Positions 1 to 7,104 of a stretch of 49,354 bases of DNA are shown here, one piece after another (positions within the stretch are counted from its first letter, which is position 1; every line of letters begins with the position of its first letter). The notes under the pieces are model-generated. The model was given only the letters and a program-made list of their open reading frames with translations, had not been told where the DNA came from and made no database searches. Source of the stretch: an uncultured Ruminiclostridium sp. (lineage in GTDB: Bacteria > Bacillota > Clostridia > Oscillospirales > Ruminococcaceae); assembly GCA_910588335.1 (NCBI GenBank), contig CAJUQV010000025.1:1-49354 (forward strand), in the 5' to 3' direction. The translations under genes and the position numbers were made by a program.

Positions 1-44
1 TATAATTACAATGGAAATGTGTGCAAAATGACTAAAAGACGCGC

Positions 45-887
45 TTAACAATCGTATTTCACAAGGTTTAGTTTTTCTAACTGCCGTCGGTGCGCACCTC
101 CGCTTTCCATCGTATAAATTCGGGTAGTGTCCACACTGGAGTGTCCTAAAATATCGGCAAGTCTTACAATATCTTTAGTATGAGTATAAAATATTCTGGC
201 AAAAAAGTGTCTGAAGTTATGGGGGAAAATCTTTCGTTTACAAACTTTGGAAGATTCAGCCAATTTTTTCATATCTTTTCGTATATTAGAGGAATCAACC
301 GGCTTGCCGGATGACGTCACAAACACCGCCCCGGAGCGGATTTTTTTGTTTTTTGCGTATTTTTTCAGCGCCACACAAATCTTTTTTGTGAGTAAAACAA
401 CCCGCCGCTTTCCCTTGCAGCTAATATCAATGCGCCGCTCTTCAATTGCTTCAACCGTGATATATTTCAGCTCGGAAATGCGGATTCCGGTTGAGGCGAT
501 TGTTTCAATTATCAGCATCAGCCGCCGGTTTCCGCTGTTCCGGGCCGCGTCCACAAGGCGGTAATATTCATCTTTTTTTAATTCTCTTTCCTCTGAAAGG
601 AACAAGATTTTTTGTATTTTAAGCGGTTTTACTTTGAAACGCGGCAGATTCAGAAAATCCATGAATTTGTTTACCGCCGCAAGCATGGAGTTTACGCTGG
701 CGGGCTTGTATTTATTTGTCAGTTCTGTTTTGTATTCCACTGTAAGCGTTTTTGAAAGCTCTTTTCTCTCTGCGAAATCATAGAATTTGCACACGTCGCG
801 GACATACTTTTTTATTGTGATCTCGCTTTTTTCTTCTTCTAATAAAAACTGCGCAAATTCTGTTATTTTTTCTTCTGTCAGTACCAT
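45..887 (-). CDS. Tyrosine recombinase / integrase
   Basis: A 280-residue tyrosine recombinase, which would cut and rejoin DNA at paired sites through a 3'-phosphotyrosine. The catalytic set is complete: R136 (in TGIRISEL), K160 (in CKGKRR), H223 and R226 (HNFRH), H249 (LGHSS) and nucleophile Y258 (RIYTM). Residues 5-90 form the usual SAM-like core-binding domain. Length is normal for a simple integrase without an N-terminal arm-binding domain. The start is supported by GGAGGGAAGATC before ATG. The promoter carries a long palindrome over the -10 box, and the 5' end of the gene recurs inverted at the right end of the window. Its target site cannot be told from the window. The family call is firm; the role (phage remnant, integrative element or DNA inversion) is open. 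Confidence 0.93.
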   Translation of the reverse strand: MVLTEEKITEFAQFLLEEEKSEITIKKYVRDVCKFYDFAERKELSKTLTVEYKTELTNKYKPASVNSMLAAVNKFMDFLNLPRFKVKPLKIQKILFLSEERELKKDEYYRLVDAARNSGNRRLMLIIETIASTGIRISELKYITVEAIEERRIDISCKGKRRVVLLTKKICVALKKYAKNKKIRSGAVFVTSSGKPVDSSNIRKDMKKLAESSKVCKRKIFPHNFRHFFARIFYTHTKDIVRLADILGHSSVDTTRIYTMESGGAHRRQLEKLNLVKYDC

Positions 888-903
888 GATCTTCCCTCCA
901 ATA

Positions 904-948
904 TATAATTTAAGGACTTGACATATTTCGACAAGTCCTTAAATTATA
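904..948 (-). promoter_or_regulatory. Recombinase promoter with palindromic operator/hairpin
   Basis: On the minus strand an extended -10 (TGGTATAAT, TATAAT at 943-948) is the outer end of a perfect 17-bp inverted repeat (904-920 and 932-948, core AAGGACTTG/CAAGTCCTT, 11-nt loop). A palindrome starting inside the -10 box and running over the start site suggests an operator for a repressor or for the recombinase itself, or a 5'-UTR hairpin. No good -35 box is visible. The same promoter, with two changes in the palindrome, is at 49199-49259. Confidence 0.6.
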
Positions 949-1060
949 CCAGATTTTTTTGTCGTTGGCGAGGGGGAGTAAGGTATAGGGAAATATATAC
1001 TCAAAAATTTTCGTTTTTTGCGGTGGTTTTAAGTTAGATGTTGAGGTGTTTGTGTAAAAT

Positions 1061-1092
1061 AAAAGCGGACCGCTTTATAATAGTCCGCTTTT
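1061..1092 (-). terminator. Rho-independent terminator
   Basis: Perfect 10-bp stem AAAAGCGGAC/GTCCGCTTTT with a 12-nt loop and T-rich flanks on both sides. It lies 30 bp downstream of the stop codon of the cotJC fragment on the minus strand and probably belonged to that gene. Confidence 0.75.
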
Positions 1093-1121
1093 TAATTTGT
1101 CTGAAGTAAAAAGATATGTGG

Positions 1122-1169
1122 TTATGTGCGCTGGATTTTTGATTGGTAGATGTTTAAGAGTTCACCGAA
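1122..1169 (-). pseudogene. 3' remnant of a second cotJC (Mn catalase) gene
   Basis: The minus strand reads FGELLNIYQSKIQRT then stop. The intact CotJC at 5517-6074 ends FGELLNIYQSEIR, so the first ten residues match exactly and in the same phase relative to the stop. The DNA differs at about 8 of 36 positions, several of them silent, so this is a diverged paralogue, not a recent duplication. Similarity stops abruptly at base 1169/1170; the next codons upstream are unrelated and run into a stop. The terminator at 1061-1092 follows it. Only this C-terminal scrap remains; the rest of the gene was lost or replaced. Confidence 0.75.
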
Positions 1170-1493
1170 ATTAGCAATTTAAAGGGATTGTAATTTTCCG
1201 CAATGCAAAAGGAAAATTTAGGATTTACAAAATTACAATTTTTGAAATTTGACGGATACAAATACTTATTTTATTCTGTCTCGGATGATTTTAAAATTCT
1301 AAATATGAAAAGTTGTGTAAAAGCTGGCTTCTTTCGGTGAAAACATTTCGTGTTATTACCAAAGAAGCAAAATATTACCTTATTAGTAATTTCCATAAGT
1401 AACAAATAGTTAGAACTTTTTGATTGCACATTGTTATTTATAATTATTTTTGGAAAACAAATAACTGAAAACACAATAAAATTAGCAATTTAA
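1168..1493. repeat. 15-bp direct repeats flanking 296 bp
   Basis: AAATTAGCAATTTAA occurs exactly at 1168-1182 and 1479-1493. The first copy begins at the point where cotJC similarity ends, so these could be a target-site duplication, attachment-like sites or a deletion scar. The intervening 296 bp is AT-rich without a credible gene. Confidence 0.5.
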
Positions 1494-1581
1494 GTAAATA
1501 AAGTTAAATATTTTATTTATAAGGGATTAAATATATTAAAAGCAAAAATATACATCCTTTTGCCCCATTCTGTAAAATATT

Positions 1582-1986
1582 CTAAATTTTATTTAAATTA
1601 GATAAAAGCAATTTTTTAAATATTGGGACATTATGACCATTCTCAGGAGCTGGAATTGCTACACTTATTTTTTCCTCACGCTCGGCATCAAATACTAAAA
1701 GTCCAATTTCATTTTTTTCCAATGCTTGGCTTAGTTTATCTGATATTTTTCTTTTAGGAAGACAAATATATGCTTTATCTGCACCTAACTTATGATTAAC
1801 AGCTTGCTCAATAGCATGTCTCCATTTGCTTATCTTAAATTCGATAGATATTACCTTATCATCCTGATTAACAAGAACTACGTCAATACATCGTGAAAGA
1901 AATGGAACCTCTTGCTTTGCCATTTTGCAATCAAACTTTTCCAACAGGTAATTGTAACCATCATTCATCATTTCTATTTCCAACAT
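1582..1986 (-). CDS. PD-(D/E)XK nuclease-like protein
   Basis: A 134-residue protein with the layout of a small PD-(D/E)XK nuclease domain: an N-terminal helix, then D35 in RCIDVVLV, a turn, and E49-x-K51 in ISIEFKISKW, followed by a helix (RHAIEQA) and two further strands. D, E and K on neighbouring strands fit the metal and catalytic positions of that fold. It is the last gene of a four-gene operon; its ATG directly follows the stop codon of the gene before it, which points to coupled translation. In that setting it is likely the DNA- or RNA-cutting or binding component of a defence system. An inactive restriction-endonuclease-like fold cannot be excluded. Strongly AT-rich like its neighbours. 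Confidence 0.65.
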   Translation of the reverse strand: MLEIEMMNDGYNYLLEKFDCKMAKQEVPFLSRCIDVVLVNQDDKVISIEFKISKWRHAIEQAVNHKLGADKAYICLPKRKISDKLSQALEKNEIGLLVFDAEREEKISVAIPAPENGHNVPIFKKLLLSNLNKI

Positions 1987-2583
1987 TTAATTATCCACCT
2001 TATCTAAGTATTTATCTGCTATTAAAGATTTTTTCGCGTCTTCAGGATATTTATTATAAACATATCGCAGAAGCGCATCTAGAGATATTTTGTTAATTTG
2101 TGATTTGAATGTTTTTAACTTTTCTTTTTGAATACTTGAAAAGTGAATCCATATTTTTTCTTCAACATATTTTTCTCCACTTTGAGAAAGCTTATATGAT
2201 AATTCATATTTGTTATCGTTATCAAAAGATGTTTCTGACCATTCATCTTCAATATCATCAAAAACATCACTACTCTCAATTTGATCTGCTGCTGACAATG
2301 GGATATTTGTTTCGGAAGCATTTATCATACCAATTGCCTCAAAAAAAGATAAATCCTCAAACAATTGTTTACTAAATGGACCGAAAAAGTAAGGTTTAAA
2401 AATTGGAAGTTTAATTTGAATACTTTCTTCAAAAAATTGTGAATACAGTTCTTTTTCAAAAAGGTACATCATCTTTGTAAGCTTTGTTCTTCCTACTATA
2501 GGCTCATTTATTTTTGAATCAATACCAGGTGAATATAAAAACGACAATAATAAGTCCTTACTGTTTAAATCTTTCTTATCCAT
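1987..2583 (-). CDS. YwgA/Panacea-like helical protein
   Basis: A 198-residue protein. Its N-terminal half resembles the YwgA and Panacea/DUF4065 type: a short helix, GRTKLTKMMYLF (31-42), a spacer, then FFGPFSKQLFEDL and an 'aIGMI' turn near residue 88. This follows the family pattern 'GR-KL-K--Y ... YGP-S--L--DL--L---G-I'. Such domains occur in toxin-antitoxin and phage-related loci and often act as small partner or antitoxin modules; that role here is inference. The C-terminal half is helical and acidic with no motif I recognise. It lies 3 bp after the SIR2 gene and abuts the nuclease-like gene, so it is part of one transcript. Confidence 0.55.
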   Translation of the reverse strand: MDKKDLNSKDLLLSFLYSPGIDSKINEPIVGRTKLTKMMYLFEKELYSQFFEESIQIKLPIFKPYFFGPFSKQLFEDLSFFEAIGMINASETNIPLSAADQIESSDVFDDIEDEWSETSFDNDNKYELSYKLSQSGEKYVEEKIWIHFSSIQKEKLKTFKSQINKISLDALLRYVYNKYPEDAKKSLIADKYLDKVDN

Positions 2584-2586
2584 ATT

Positions 2587-3936
2587 TCACTCTCCTAGGT
2601 GTTTAAGATACTCATTAAAACCACCATAAAAAAATTCTATCTTATCTTCTCCAAAAAAAGAACTATACCGTGAGAATGGCAAAGACATCTTTTCAATGAT
2701 CTGTTTTATAAGTTCATCTGTGCAACCGCTGTTCTTAAGCATATTTCGAATCTCTTTGGGATCATCATATTGGGATAGTACCACTGTGATATTTGCAGTA
2801 CTTTTAACTGCTTTCTTTAGTAAACACCTCATTTCAAAATCTGCATCTGGAAATGAATATCCGATAAAAACCAAATGGTCAGCTTCATTTACATCTATAT
2901 AAGCATTGTGCCATATATTTTTTATATTTAAATTATCCAAAGACTTCATAAATGTTGGTGTTATGATTAAACTACGCAGTATTGGTAAATCTCCGATGTC
3001 TGTATCATTTGTGCAAAATCTACAATATGTATTACCAAATTCCTCATATGCAATTTCATCTTTGAAATCAGTGAAAATACGTCCGCATCTAGGACATTCT
3101 AACCAAGCAAGTGAACCATGCATTTTAAGTATTTTTATATTTTTATTACCTTTTGCCTTAATATGCACTGACGGAATATGATCAGGTTTAAAATGATAAT
3201 CATAATTATAAAAACATAAGTCAGGATATACTTTCTGTTGCTTTTTAGTAGTTTTTTTATTATAACTTTCACAAAGCTTGTAGAGAGAACGTTCAAAAAT
3301 ATCATCCCAGTTCATTGTTATAACTGATAAGTTATCCTCCTTTTGAGAGGACAAAAGTCGTTGCGACAACAAATACTGTGAAAAACAAGTGTAGTCTGAC
3401 TCATCACATACAGTTGCGATTGAAAATGACATGGCATAAATAATACACATTTTTAGTTTATTATGCATCTCAGCCATTCTTTGCGGTGAATAAAGCCTAA
3501 AATGTTCCCTTCCAGCGGCTATGCTATCAAATATTGTAAAAAGATCTTCAAGTGAAACATTTATTGATTTTATAATGTTATATGCTTGCTTTAGCATTTC
3601 ATCTTTCTCTAACAACAGTTCAGCACTCTCGCCAGTAATCATATCTGCTTGTCTGATTGCAATCGAATATTGTGCTGATTTATCTGATGTAGCAAAATTT
3701 GAAACGATAAATTGACCTAGTTCGCGGCGATATTTATCAAATTCAGGATAAAACAATTGCAATTTTTCTTCTGATTCATTTATGTTGAGAGATAAGAAAT
3801 CACCATTCTCCTGCGTTGTATTAAAGGAACTTCTGTCAAGAGAAAACACTAGAGAAATAATTCCAGCTTGTGTTGGTAACTTAGCGGAAACCGAAGCTCC
3901 AGCACCAAGAATATAAACAGTCTTTAATCCAGCCAT
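2587..3936 (-). CDS. SIR2-family protein with zinc ribbon (defence-type NADase)
   Basis: A 449-residue SIR2 (sirtuin) domain protein. The NAD-binding and catalytic motifs are in order: GAGAS at 11-15, the N209-W-D211 motif, catalytic-type H273 in KMHGS, two zinc-binding pairs C281-x2-C284 and C305-x2-C308, and GYS at 359-361 followed by D364. Stand-alone SIR2 proteins of this size in bacterial gene cassettes commonly destroy NAD+ when phage infection is sensed. The intact motifs are compatible with NADase or deacetylase activity; the former is inferred from context. The start is placed at the ATG with GGAGAAAG before it, 2 nt after the stop of the preceding gene, rather than at an in-frame start 13 codons earlier that overlaps that gene. 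Confidence 0.88.
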   Translation of the reverse strand: MAGLKTVYILGAGASVSAKLPTQAGIISLVFSLDRSSFNTTQENGDFLSLNINESEEKLQLFYPEFDKYRRELGQFIVSNFATSDKSAQYSIAIRQADMITGESAELLLEKDEMLKQAYNIIKSINVSLEDLFTIFDSIAAGREHFRLYSPQRMAEMHNKLKMCIIYAMSFSIATVCDESDYTCFSQYLLSQRLLSSQKEDNLSVITMNWDDIFERSLYKLCESYNKKTTKKQQKVYPDLCFYNYDYHFKPDHIPSVHIKAKGNKNIKILKMHGSLAWLECPRCGRIFTDFKDEIAYEEFGNTYCRFCTNDTDIGDLPILRSLIITPTFMKSLDNLNIKNIWHNAYIDVNEADHLVFIGYSFPDADFEMRCLLKKAVKSTANITVVLSQYDDPKEIRNMLKNSGCTDELIKQIIEKMSLPFSRYSSFFGEDKIEFFYGGFNEYLKHLGE

Positions 3937-3938
3937 TT

Positions 3939-5357
3939 TCACACTTTCTCCACTTCTTCGCAAGCACTTTTCCAAATATTTATATAATCCAGTTCTCCGT
4001 CTTTTAAAGATTCGCAGCTTTTATAGTACTCTCTATTGTCTGTCAATTCTTTTAGAAGGGTAGAAAGTGTTTCATTTTTCACATTATTAAATTCTTTCAT
4101 TTTACATAGCAAGTAATGATACAAGCAATTCTGCCTTGTATCTGAAGAAGCTTTTTTGCGTCTAAGTGTTTGATTTTTCCTTTGTATTTCATAAAATTCT
4201 CTACTTTCAAATTCTATAAAATTAATCATCTCATCTTTTATGACCGATTTACACTGAGAGCATTTACATATACTATTGTAATATTTTTTAGAATCGCCCC
4301 AATTATCTTTTGATGGATCAATTGCACCAAAATATACAAGGAGATAAAATGCTTTTGTAAAATCAAGTCGTTGGTGTAATGGCATATAATAATATTTTGA
4401 AACAGGAATGCCACCTCCAACAGGATAAACCATACGACTTTCTCCATACTCCAATCCATGAGAAACACCATTTAAAAGGCCCAATGATTTATGAGTCAAG
4501 AGGATAGAAAAATAACCACCATACATATTGTAAACTGGCTTGGACTTTAGACTCTTTAATAATTTTATAAATCCTATCAGCACTGACATATTTGCTTCAG
4601 TTTCATTTAAGTCATCAATCCAAATGGTATATCCATCACATTCTAAGGTTGAATATGCCTGAATTGTTTTATTTAAGGCATTTGCATCAAGCAATATTGA
4701 TTTGCTAATTACTATTTGAGCAAACACAGGAAGTTTATATTCATTAGTTGATTTTTGAACAGACAACCTAACAAATTCGGTGTTAAGCCTAAGCCAATCT
4801 TTCCAACACATACATTGCGTATCCAAATAAAAATAGGGGGCGATAAGAAATTTAGGTCTCAATTGTGGTAAATTTGATGATTGATTTGGCGCTACATAAT
4901 CAAGGTATTTTTGTAAATCTTGTTCATTTATATGTTGATACACTAAATCATATTGGAACGATAACACCCTGTCAGTAAATGTGTCCATACTTATTTTGTT
5001 GTCAAAATCATTTGGAATAATTGGAACTCCAGTCATTACTTTTTCTACAGGCGAACCATATATTTCAATCAATTTCATAATTGATTTTTTTATATTCATT
5101 TTACCAGTAGTTTTAGACTTGCTGCTAAGCAATTCGATTTTATTTTGAAATGCATATGTTATAGGGTCGATGAAGTATCCCTTTTCTTTATTAGAAAAAA
5201 ATTTCTCAACTATAAACTTCGAAATAGCAGTTGAAACATATGCAGCAGTGTTTCCATTTATGCTTAAATAATCAAAAGCAGAAAAGGCTTTTTCCAGATG
5301 ACCTTTTTCTGCTACTGTTCCGTATCTTAGAATATGAACAATCTTATTATTTGACAC
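3939..5357 (-). CDS. TGT-like (tRNA-guanine transglycosylase superfamily) zinc protein
   Basis: A 472-residue protein, first gene of the operon. Near the C-terminus C364-x-C366-x2-C369 is followed by H414 in CLYHYLLCKM, matching the CxCxxC...H zinc site of queuine/archaeosine tRNA-guanine transglycosylases. The middle reads like a TIM barrel: strands ending in DGYTIWIDD (241-249), YNMYGGYF (276-283), GVSHGLEYGE (297-306) and YPVGGGIP (311-318). TGT relatives exchange a base in tRNA, or in DNA (DpdA, 7-deazaguanine DNA modification). No neighbour here makes preQ0, so base exchange is uncertain and a nucleic-acid-binding sensor role is possible. The start codon is GTG, with GGAGG 7 nt upstream. 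Confidence 0.5.
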   Translation of the reverse strand: MSNNKIVHILRYGTVAEKGHLEKAFSAFDYLSINGNTAAYVSTAISKFIVEKFFSNKEKGYFIDPITYAFQNKIELLSSKSKTTGKMNIKKSIMKLIEIYGSPVEKVMTGVPIIPNDFDNKISMDTFTDRVLSFQYDLVYQHINEQDLQKYLDYVAPNQSSNLPQLRPKFLIAPYFYLDTQCMCWKDWLRLNTEFVRLSVQKSTNEYKLPVFAQIVISKSILLDANALNKTIQAYSTLECDGYTIWIDDLNETEANMSVLIGFIKLLKSLKSKPVYNMYGGYFSILLTHKSLGLLNGVSHGLEYGESRMVYPVGGGIPVSKYYYMPLHQRLDFTKAFYLLVYFGAIDPSKDNWGDSKKYYNSICKCSQCKSVIKDEMINFIEFESREFYEIQRKNQTLRRKKASSDTRQNCLYHYLLCKMKEFNNVKNETLSTLLKELTDNREYYKSCESLKDGELDYINIWKSACEEVEKV

Positions 5358-5416
5358 AATAATTCCTCCATTTACTAATTAACACTACTATAAATCTTTT
5401 AATTTCATTATTTTTT

Positions 5417-5445
5417 ATTATACTCTTACAAAAAAGCTTTGTCAA
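5417..5445 (-). promoter_or_regulatory. Consensus sigma-A promoter of the SIR2 operon
   Basis: On the minus strand TTGACA (5440-5445), exactly 17 bp, then TATAAT (5417-5422), about 60 bp before the GTG start of the TGT-like gene. This is a perfect consensus promoter, implying constant expression of the four genes. Confidence 0.85.
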
Positions 5446-5464
5446 CATATTTTTATAACAATTT

Positions 5465-5508
5465 TATATAACAAACAGGCGACCTATGAGTTGCCTGTTT
5501 GTTATATA
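5465..5508 (-). terminator. Terminator after cotJABC
   Basis: A 16-bp perfect stem (5465-5480 and 5493-5508, ending ACAGGC/GCCTGT) with a 12-nt loop, 8 bp after the cotJC stop codon on the minus strand. It is followed by a T-rich run, and separates the coat operon from the SIR2 operon promoter. Confidence 0.85.
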
Positions 5509-5516
5509 ATACATAC

Positions 5517-6074
5517 TTATCTGATTTCGGATTGATAAATATTTAACAATTCGCCGAACCTCTGAAAATGCACTACTTCCCTCTCTCTCAAAAACCTTAT
5601 AACATTATTTACATCGGGATCGTCGGAAAGTCTTAAGATATTGTCGTAAGTGGCTCTCGCCTTTTGCTCTGCCGCCAAATCTTCCGTAAGATCCGCAATT
5701 GGATCACCTTTGCTCTGTAAATAAGCCGCCGTAAACGGTGCGCCTGCCGCACTCTGAGGATAAACGGCATTTGAGTGATCCACATAATAATCGCCAACGC
5801 CATAACGGTCAAAAGACTTTGCCCCTTCACCGGAGGTGAGCTGGGATACTATGGAGCCTACTATTTCTAGGTGCGCCAATTCTTCTGTGCCAATATCCGT
5901 CAAAAGCCCAATCCCCATATTATCCGGCATACTGAACCTTTGAGACAAATACCTAAGTGACGCACTGAGCTCTCCGTCGGGTCCGCCGTACTGACTCAAA
6001 ATAATCCCGGCCAATTTTGGATTTTTATTGTTTATCCTGACGGGTATCTGTGTTCTTTTCTCAAATATAAACAT
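5517..6074 (-). CDS. cotJC: CotJC, manganese-catalase family spore coat protein
   Basis: A 185-residue member of the non-haem manganese catalase family, which disproportionates hydrogen peroxide at a di-Mn site; CotJC proteins sit in the inner spore coat. Likely metal ligands are visible in a four-helix arrangement: E35 (DGELSAS), E65 and H68 (EELAHLE), E136 (AAEQKAR), E166 and H169 (REVVHFQ). AAGGAGGTAAGGAA precedes the ATG. It is the last gene of cotJA-cotJB-cotJC and is followed by a strong terminator. A C-terminal scrap of a second copy lies at 1122-1169. Confidence 0.95.
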   Translation of the reverse strand: MFIFEKRTQIPVRINNKNPKLAGIILSQYGGPDGELSASLRYLSQRFSMPDNMGIGLLTDIGTEELAHLEIVGSIVSQLTSGEGAKSFDRYGVGDYYVDHSNAVYPQSAAGAPFTAAYLQSKGDPIADLTEDLAAEQKARATYDNILRLSDDPDVNNVIRFLREREVVHFQRFGELLNIYQSEIR

Positions 6075-6086
6075 TTCCTTACCTCC

Positions 6087-6344
6087 TTAAAGCTTTTGGG
6101 GAGGCCATGCGCCCCTGAGCCAGTCCCAACACTCTTCATCTCTGCTTGATTCGGCGTTAAGAGGGTAGCACGCGCACTCAAAGGCCTCCTTACAAGCCTT
6201 GTATTGCTTTGCCGCTTCCTTGAACATACCTATTGCGGTCATGTCGTTGGGGTGAGTATCTAAATAAAGCTGAAGGTCCTGCATATAAAAGGAGGCTTCA
6301 TTGACCGCCTGGAGCAGTTGGCGTCCGTTAATATTATTTTCCAC
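6087..6344 (-). CDS. cotJB: CotJB spore coat protein
   Basis: An 85-residue CotJB protein, partner of CotJA and CotJC in the inner spore coat. The family pattern is clear: a helix ending in LQLYLDTHPND, then a second helix rich in Ala and Lys, and a conserved Trp-rich tail (WDWLRGAWPPQKL). I place the start at GTG 6344 because AAAGGGG sits just upstream. The ATG 18 bp earlier has no ribosome site and would overlap cotJA by 29 bp instead of 11. It is translated between cotJA and cotJC in one operon. No catalytic motif is expected. Confidence 0.88.
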   Translation of the reverse strand: MENNINGRQLLQAVNEASFYMQDLQLYLDTHPNDMTAIGMFKEAAKQYKACKEAFECACYPLNAESSRDEECWDWLRGAWPPQKL

Positions 6345-6537
6345 CGTAAAGTCCCCTTTCATATTCGTTTATCGTGATATTAAGCTCCGGAAATATCGTT
6401 CCCGCCATCAGTGCCTTCTGGGGAGAATACACCTTTCCTATACAGGTCTGCATAGGAACATAAGAGTATCCAAGAGGAGCATCAGGACAAAAATTAGCAC
6501 ATTTTGTATCGGGACAATTCTGCCATTGTGTCTGCAT
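6334..6537 (-). CDS. cotJA: CotJA spore coat associated protein
   Basis: A 67-residue CotJA protein. It shows the family's N-terminal Cys/Pro segment (CPDTKCANFCPDAPLGYSYV) followed by PMQTCIGKVYSPQKALMAGTIFPEL, typical of CotJA/YstA relatives. It is first in cotJABC, overlaps the start of cotJB by 11 bp, and has AAAGGA about 10 nt before its ATG. CotJA is needed for assembly of CotJC in the Bacillus spore coat; the same role is inferred. A sporulation sigma-factor promoter is likely upstream, but I cannot point to one confidently. Confidence 0.92.
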   Translation of the reverse strand: MQTQWQNCPDTKCANFCPDAPLGYSYVPMQTCIGKVYSPQKALMAGTIFPELNITINEYERGLYGGK

Positions 6538-6638
6538 TTATATTCATTCCTTTCTTGAAATTTGTAGAAGCAGCCGACTTTTTACTTTTAAGCCGCCTGT
6601 TTTATTTTATGCCGAATACAAAAAAATGTTCATTTAAA

Positions 6639-6694
6639 AATTTTTGGTCATCCATATTACTTGTCTATACCTTGACCAAAAATTATAATTATAC
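6639..6694. repeat. Dispersed hairpin repeat, copy A
   Basis: A 12-bp perfect stem (6639-6650, AATTTTTGGTCA; 6673-6684, TGACCAAAAATT) with a 22-nt loop starting TCCATATTAC. The loop is nearly identical to that of copies at 15455-15513 and 42293-42350, while the stem carries a compensatory base change relative to copy C. Confidence 0.8.
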
Positions 6695-6741
6695 CCATAG
6701 CAGCGGTGCCCGAAGAGGTTATTATATAAAATATAAAAAAT

Positions 6742-6779
6742 AGACACGCAACAGCAAAAATGTATATCGCTGCGTGTCT
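6742..6779 (-). terminator. Terminator after acyl carrier protein gene
   Basis: Stem AGACACGCA (6742-6750) / TGCGTGTCT (6771-6779), followed on the minus strand by ATTTTTT. It lies about 80 bp past the ACP stop codon. Confidence 0.75.
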
Positions 6780-6861
6780 GTTTGTAAACGCTTTTTTCAA
6801 AAAGCCTGTATTATTTTGATGGAACGCTTATTTTGCTGCTCCTTAAATGAAAATCGTGATA

Positions 6862-7104
6862 TTACGCCTTTTTTCCTCTTTCCTTAATTATCTCCGCCAT
6901 CTCGCCAACGTTTTTCATGCCTGATACCTCTCCCATAGTGAATCTTACGCCAAATTCACTTTCCACCGTGTCAATCAGCGTAATATGGTTAAGGCTATCC
7001 CAATCCTCGATGTCTTCCGCCGTAGTGTTTTCGTCAATTTCAATGCTGTCATCGTCAAAAAAGTCTTTGAAAAGTTCGTTAAGTCTTTCGTAAATTTGTT
7101 CCAT
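6862..7104 (-). CDS. Acyl carrier protein (orphan)
   Basis: An 80-residue acyl carrier protein. The phosphopantetheine attachment site is S37 in DWDSLNHI, inside the usual acidic four-helix frame (many Asp/Glu, FDDDSIEIDENTT before helix 2). Carriers of this type hold growing acyl or aminoacyl chains on a thioester. It stands alone: no ketosynthase, adenylation or holo-ACP synthase gene is beside it, and it has its own terminator. The sequence differs from a typical FabD-linked AcpP (DSLNHI rather than DSLDTV), so a role outside core fatty-acid synthesis, such as a small cell-envelope or peptide pathway, is possible. AAGAAGGGAAAC precedes the ATG. Confidence 0.9.
   Translation of the reverse strand: MEQIYERLNELFKDFFDDDSIEIDENTTAEDIEDWDSLNHITLIDTVESEFGVRFTMGEVSGMKNVGEMAEIIKERGKKA

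Larger units (their letters stand above)
949..1581. other. Gene-free AT-rich stretch with junction signals
   Basis: No convincing gene. It holds a terminator (1061-1092), a 3' fragment of a cotJC-like gene (1122-1169) and two 15-bp direct repeats (1168-1182, 1479-1493). A 67-codon minus-strand frame (1271-1474) is low-complexity, lacks a ribosome site and is not called. Base composition shifts here from mixed to very AT-rich, as in the operon that follows. Confidence 0.6.
6538..6861. other. Intergenic region with hairpin repeat and terminator
   Basis: No gene. It holds the cotJA leader, copy A of a dispersed hairpin repeat (6639-6694) and the terminator of the acyl carrier protein gene (6742-6779). 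Frames reading through it are AT-rich and without ribosome sites. Confidence 0.7.

Noticed and set aside
1271..1474. 67-codon minus-strand frame
   Set aside because: AT-driven composition, no ribosome site, lies between direct repeats; looks like chance.
3937..3975. Upstream start for the SIR2 gene (13 residues longer)
   Set aside because: Overlaps the preceding gene; ATG at 3936 has GGAGAAAG and begins right at the Rossmann strand.
6345..6362. ATG at 6362 as the start of cotJB
   Set aside because: No ribosome site upstream and 29 bp overlap with cotJA; GTG at 6344 has AAAGGGG at the right distance.
6504..6743. 79-codon plus-strand frame between cotJA and the ACP gene
   Set aside because: Runs antisense through cotJA's start and through a hairpin repeat; composition not protein-like.
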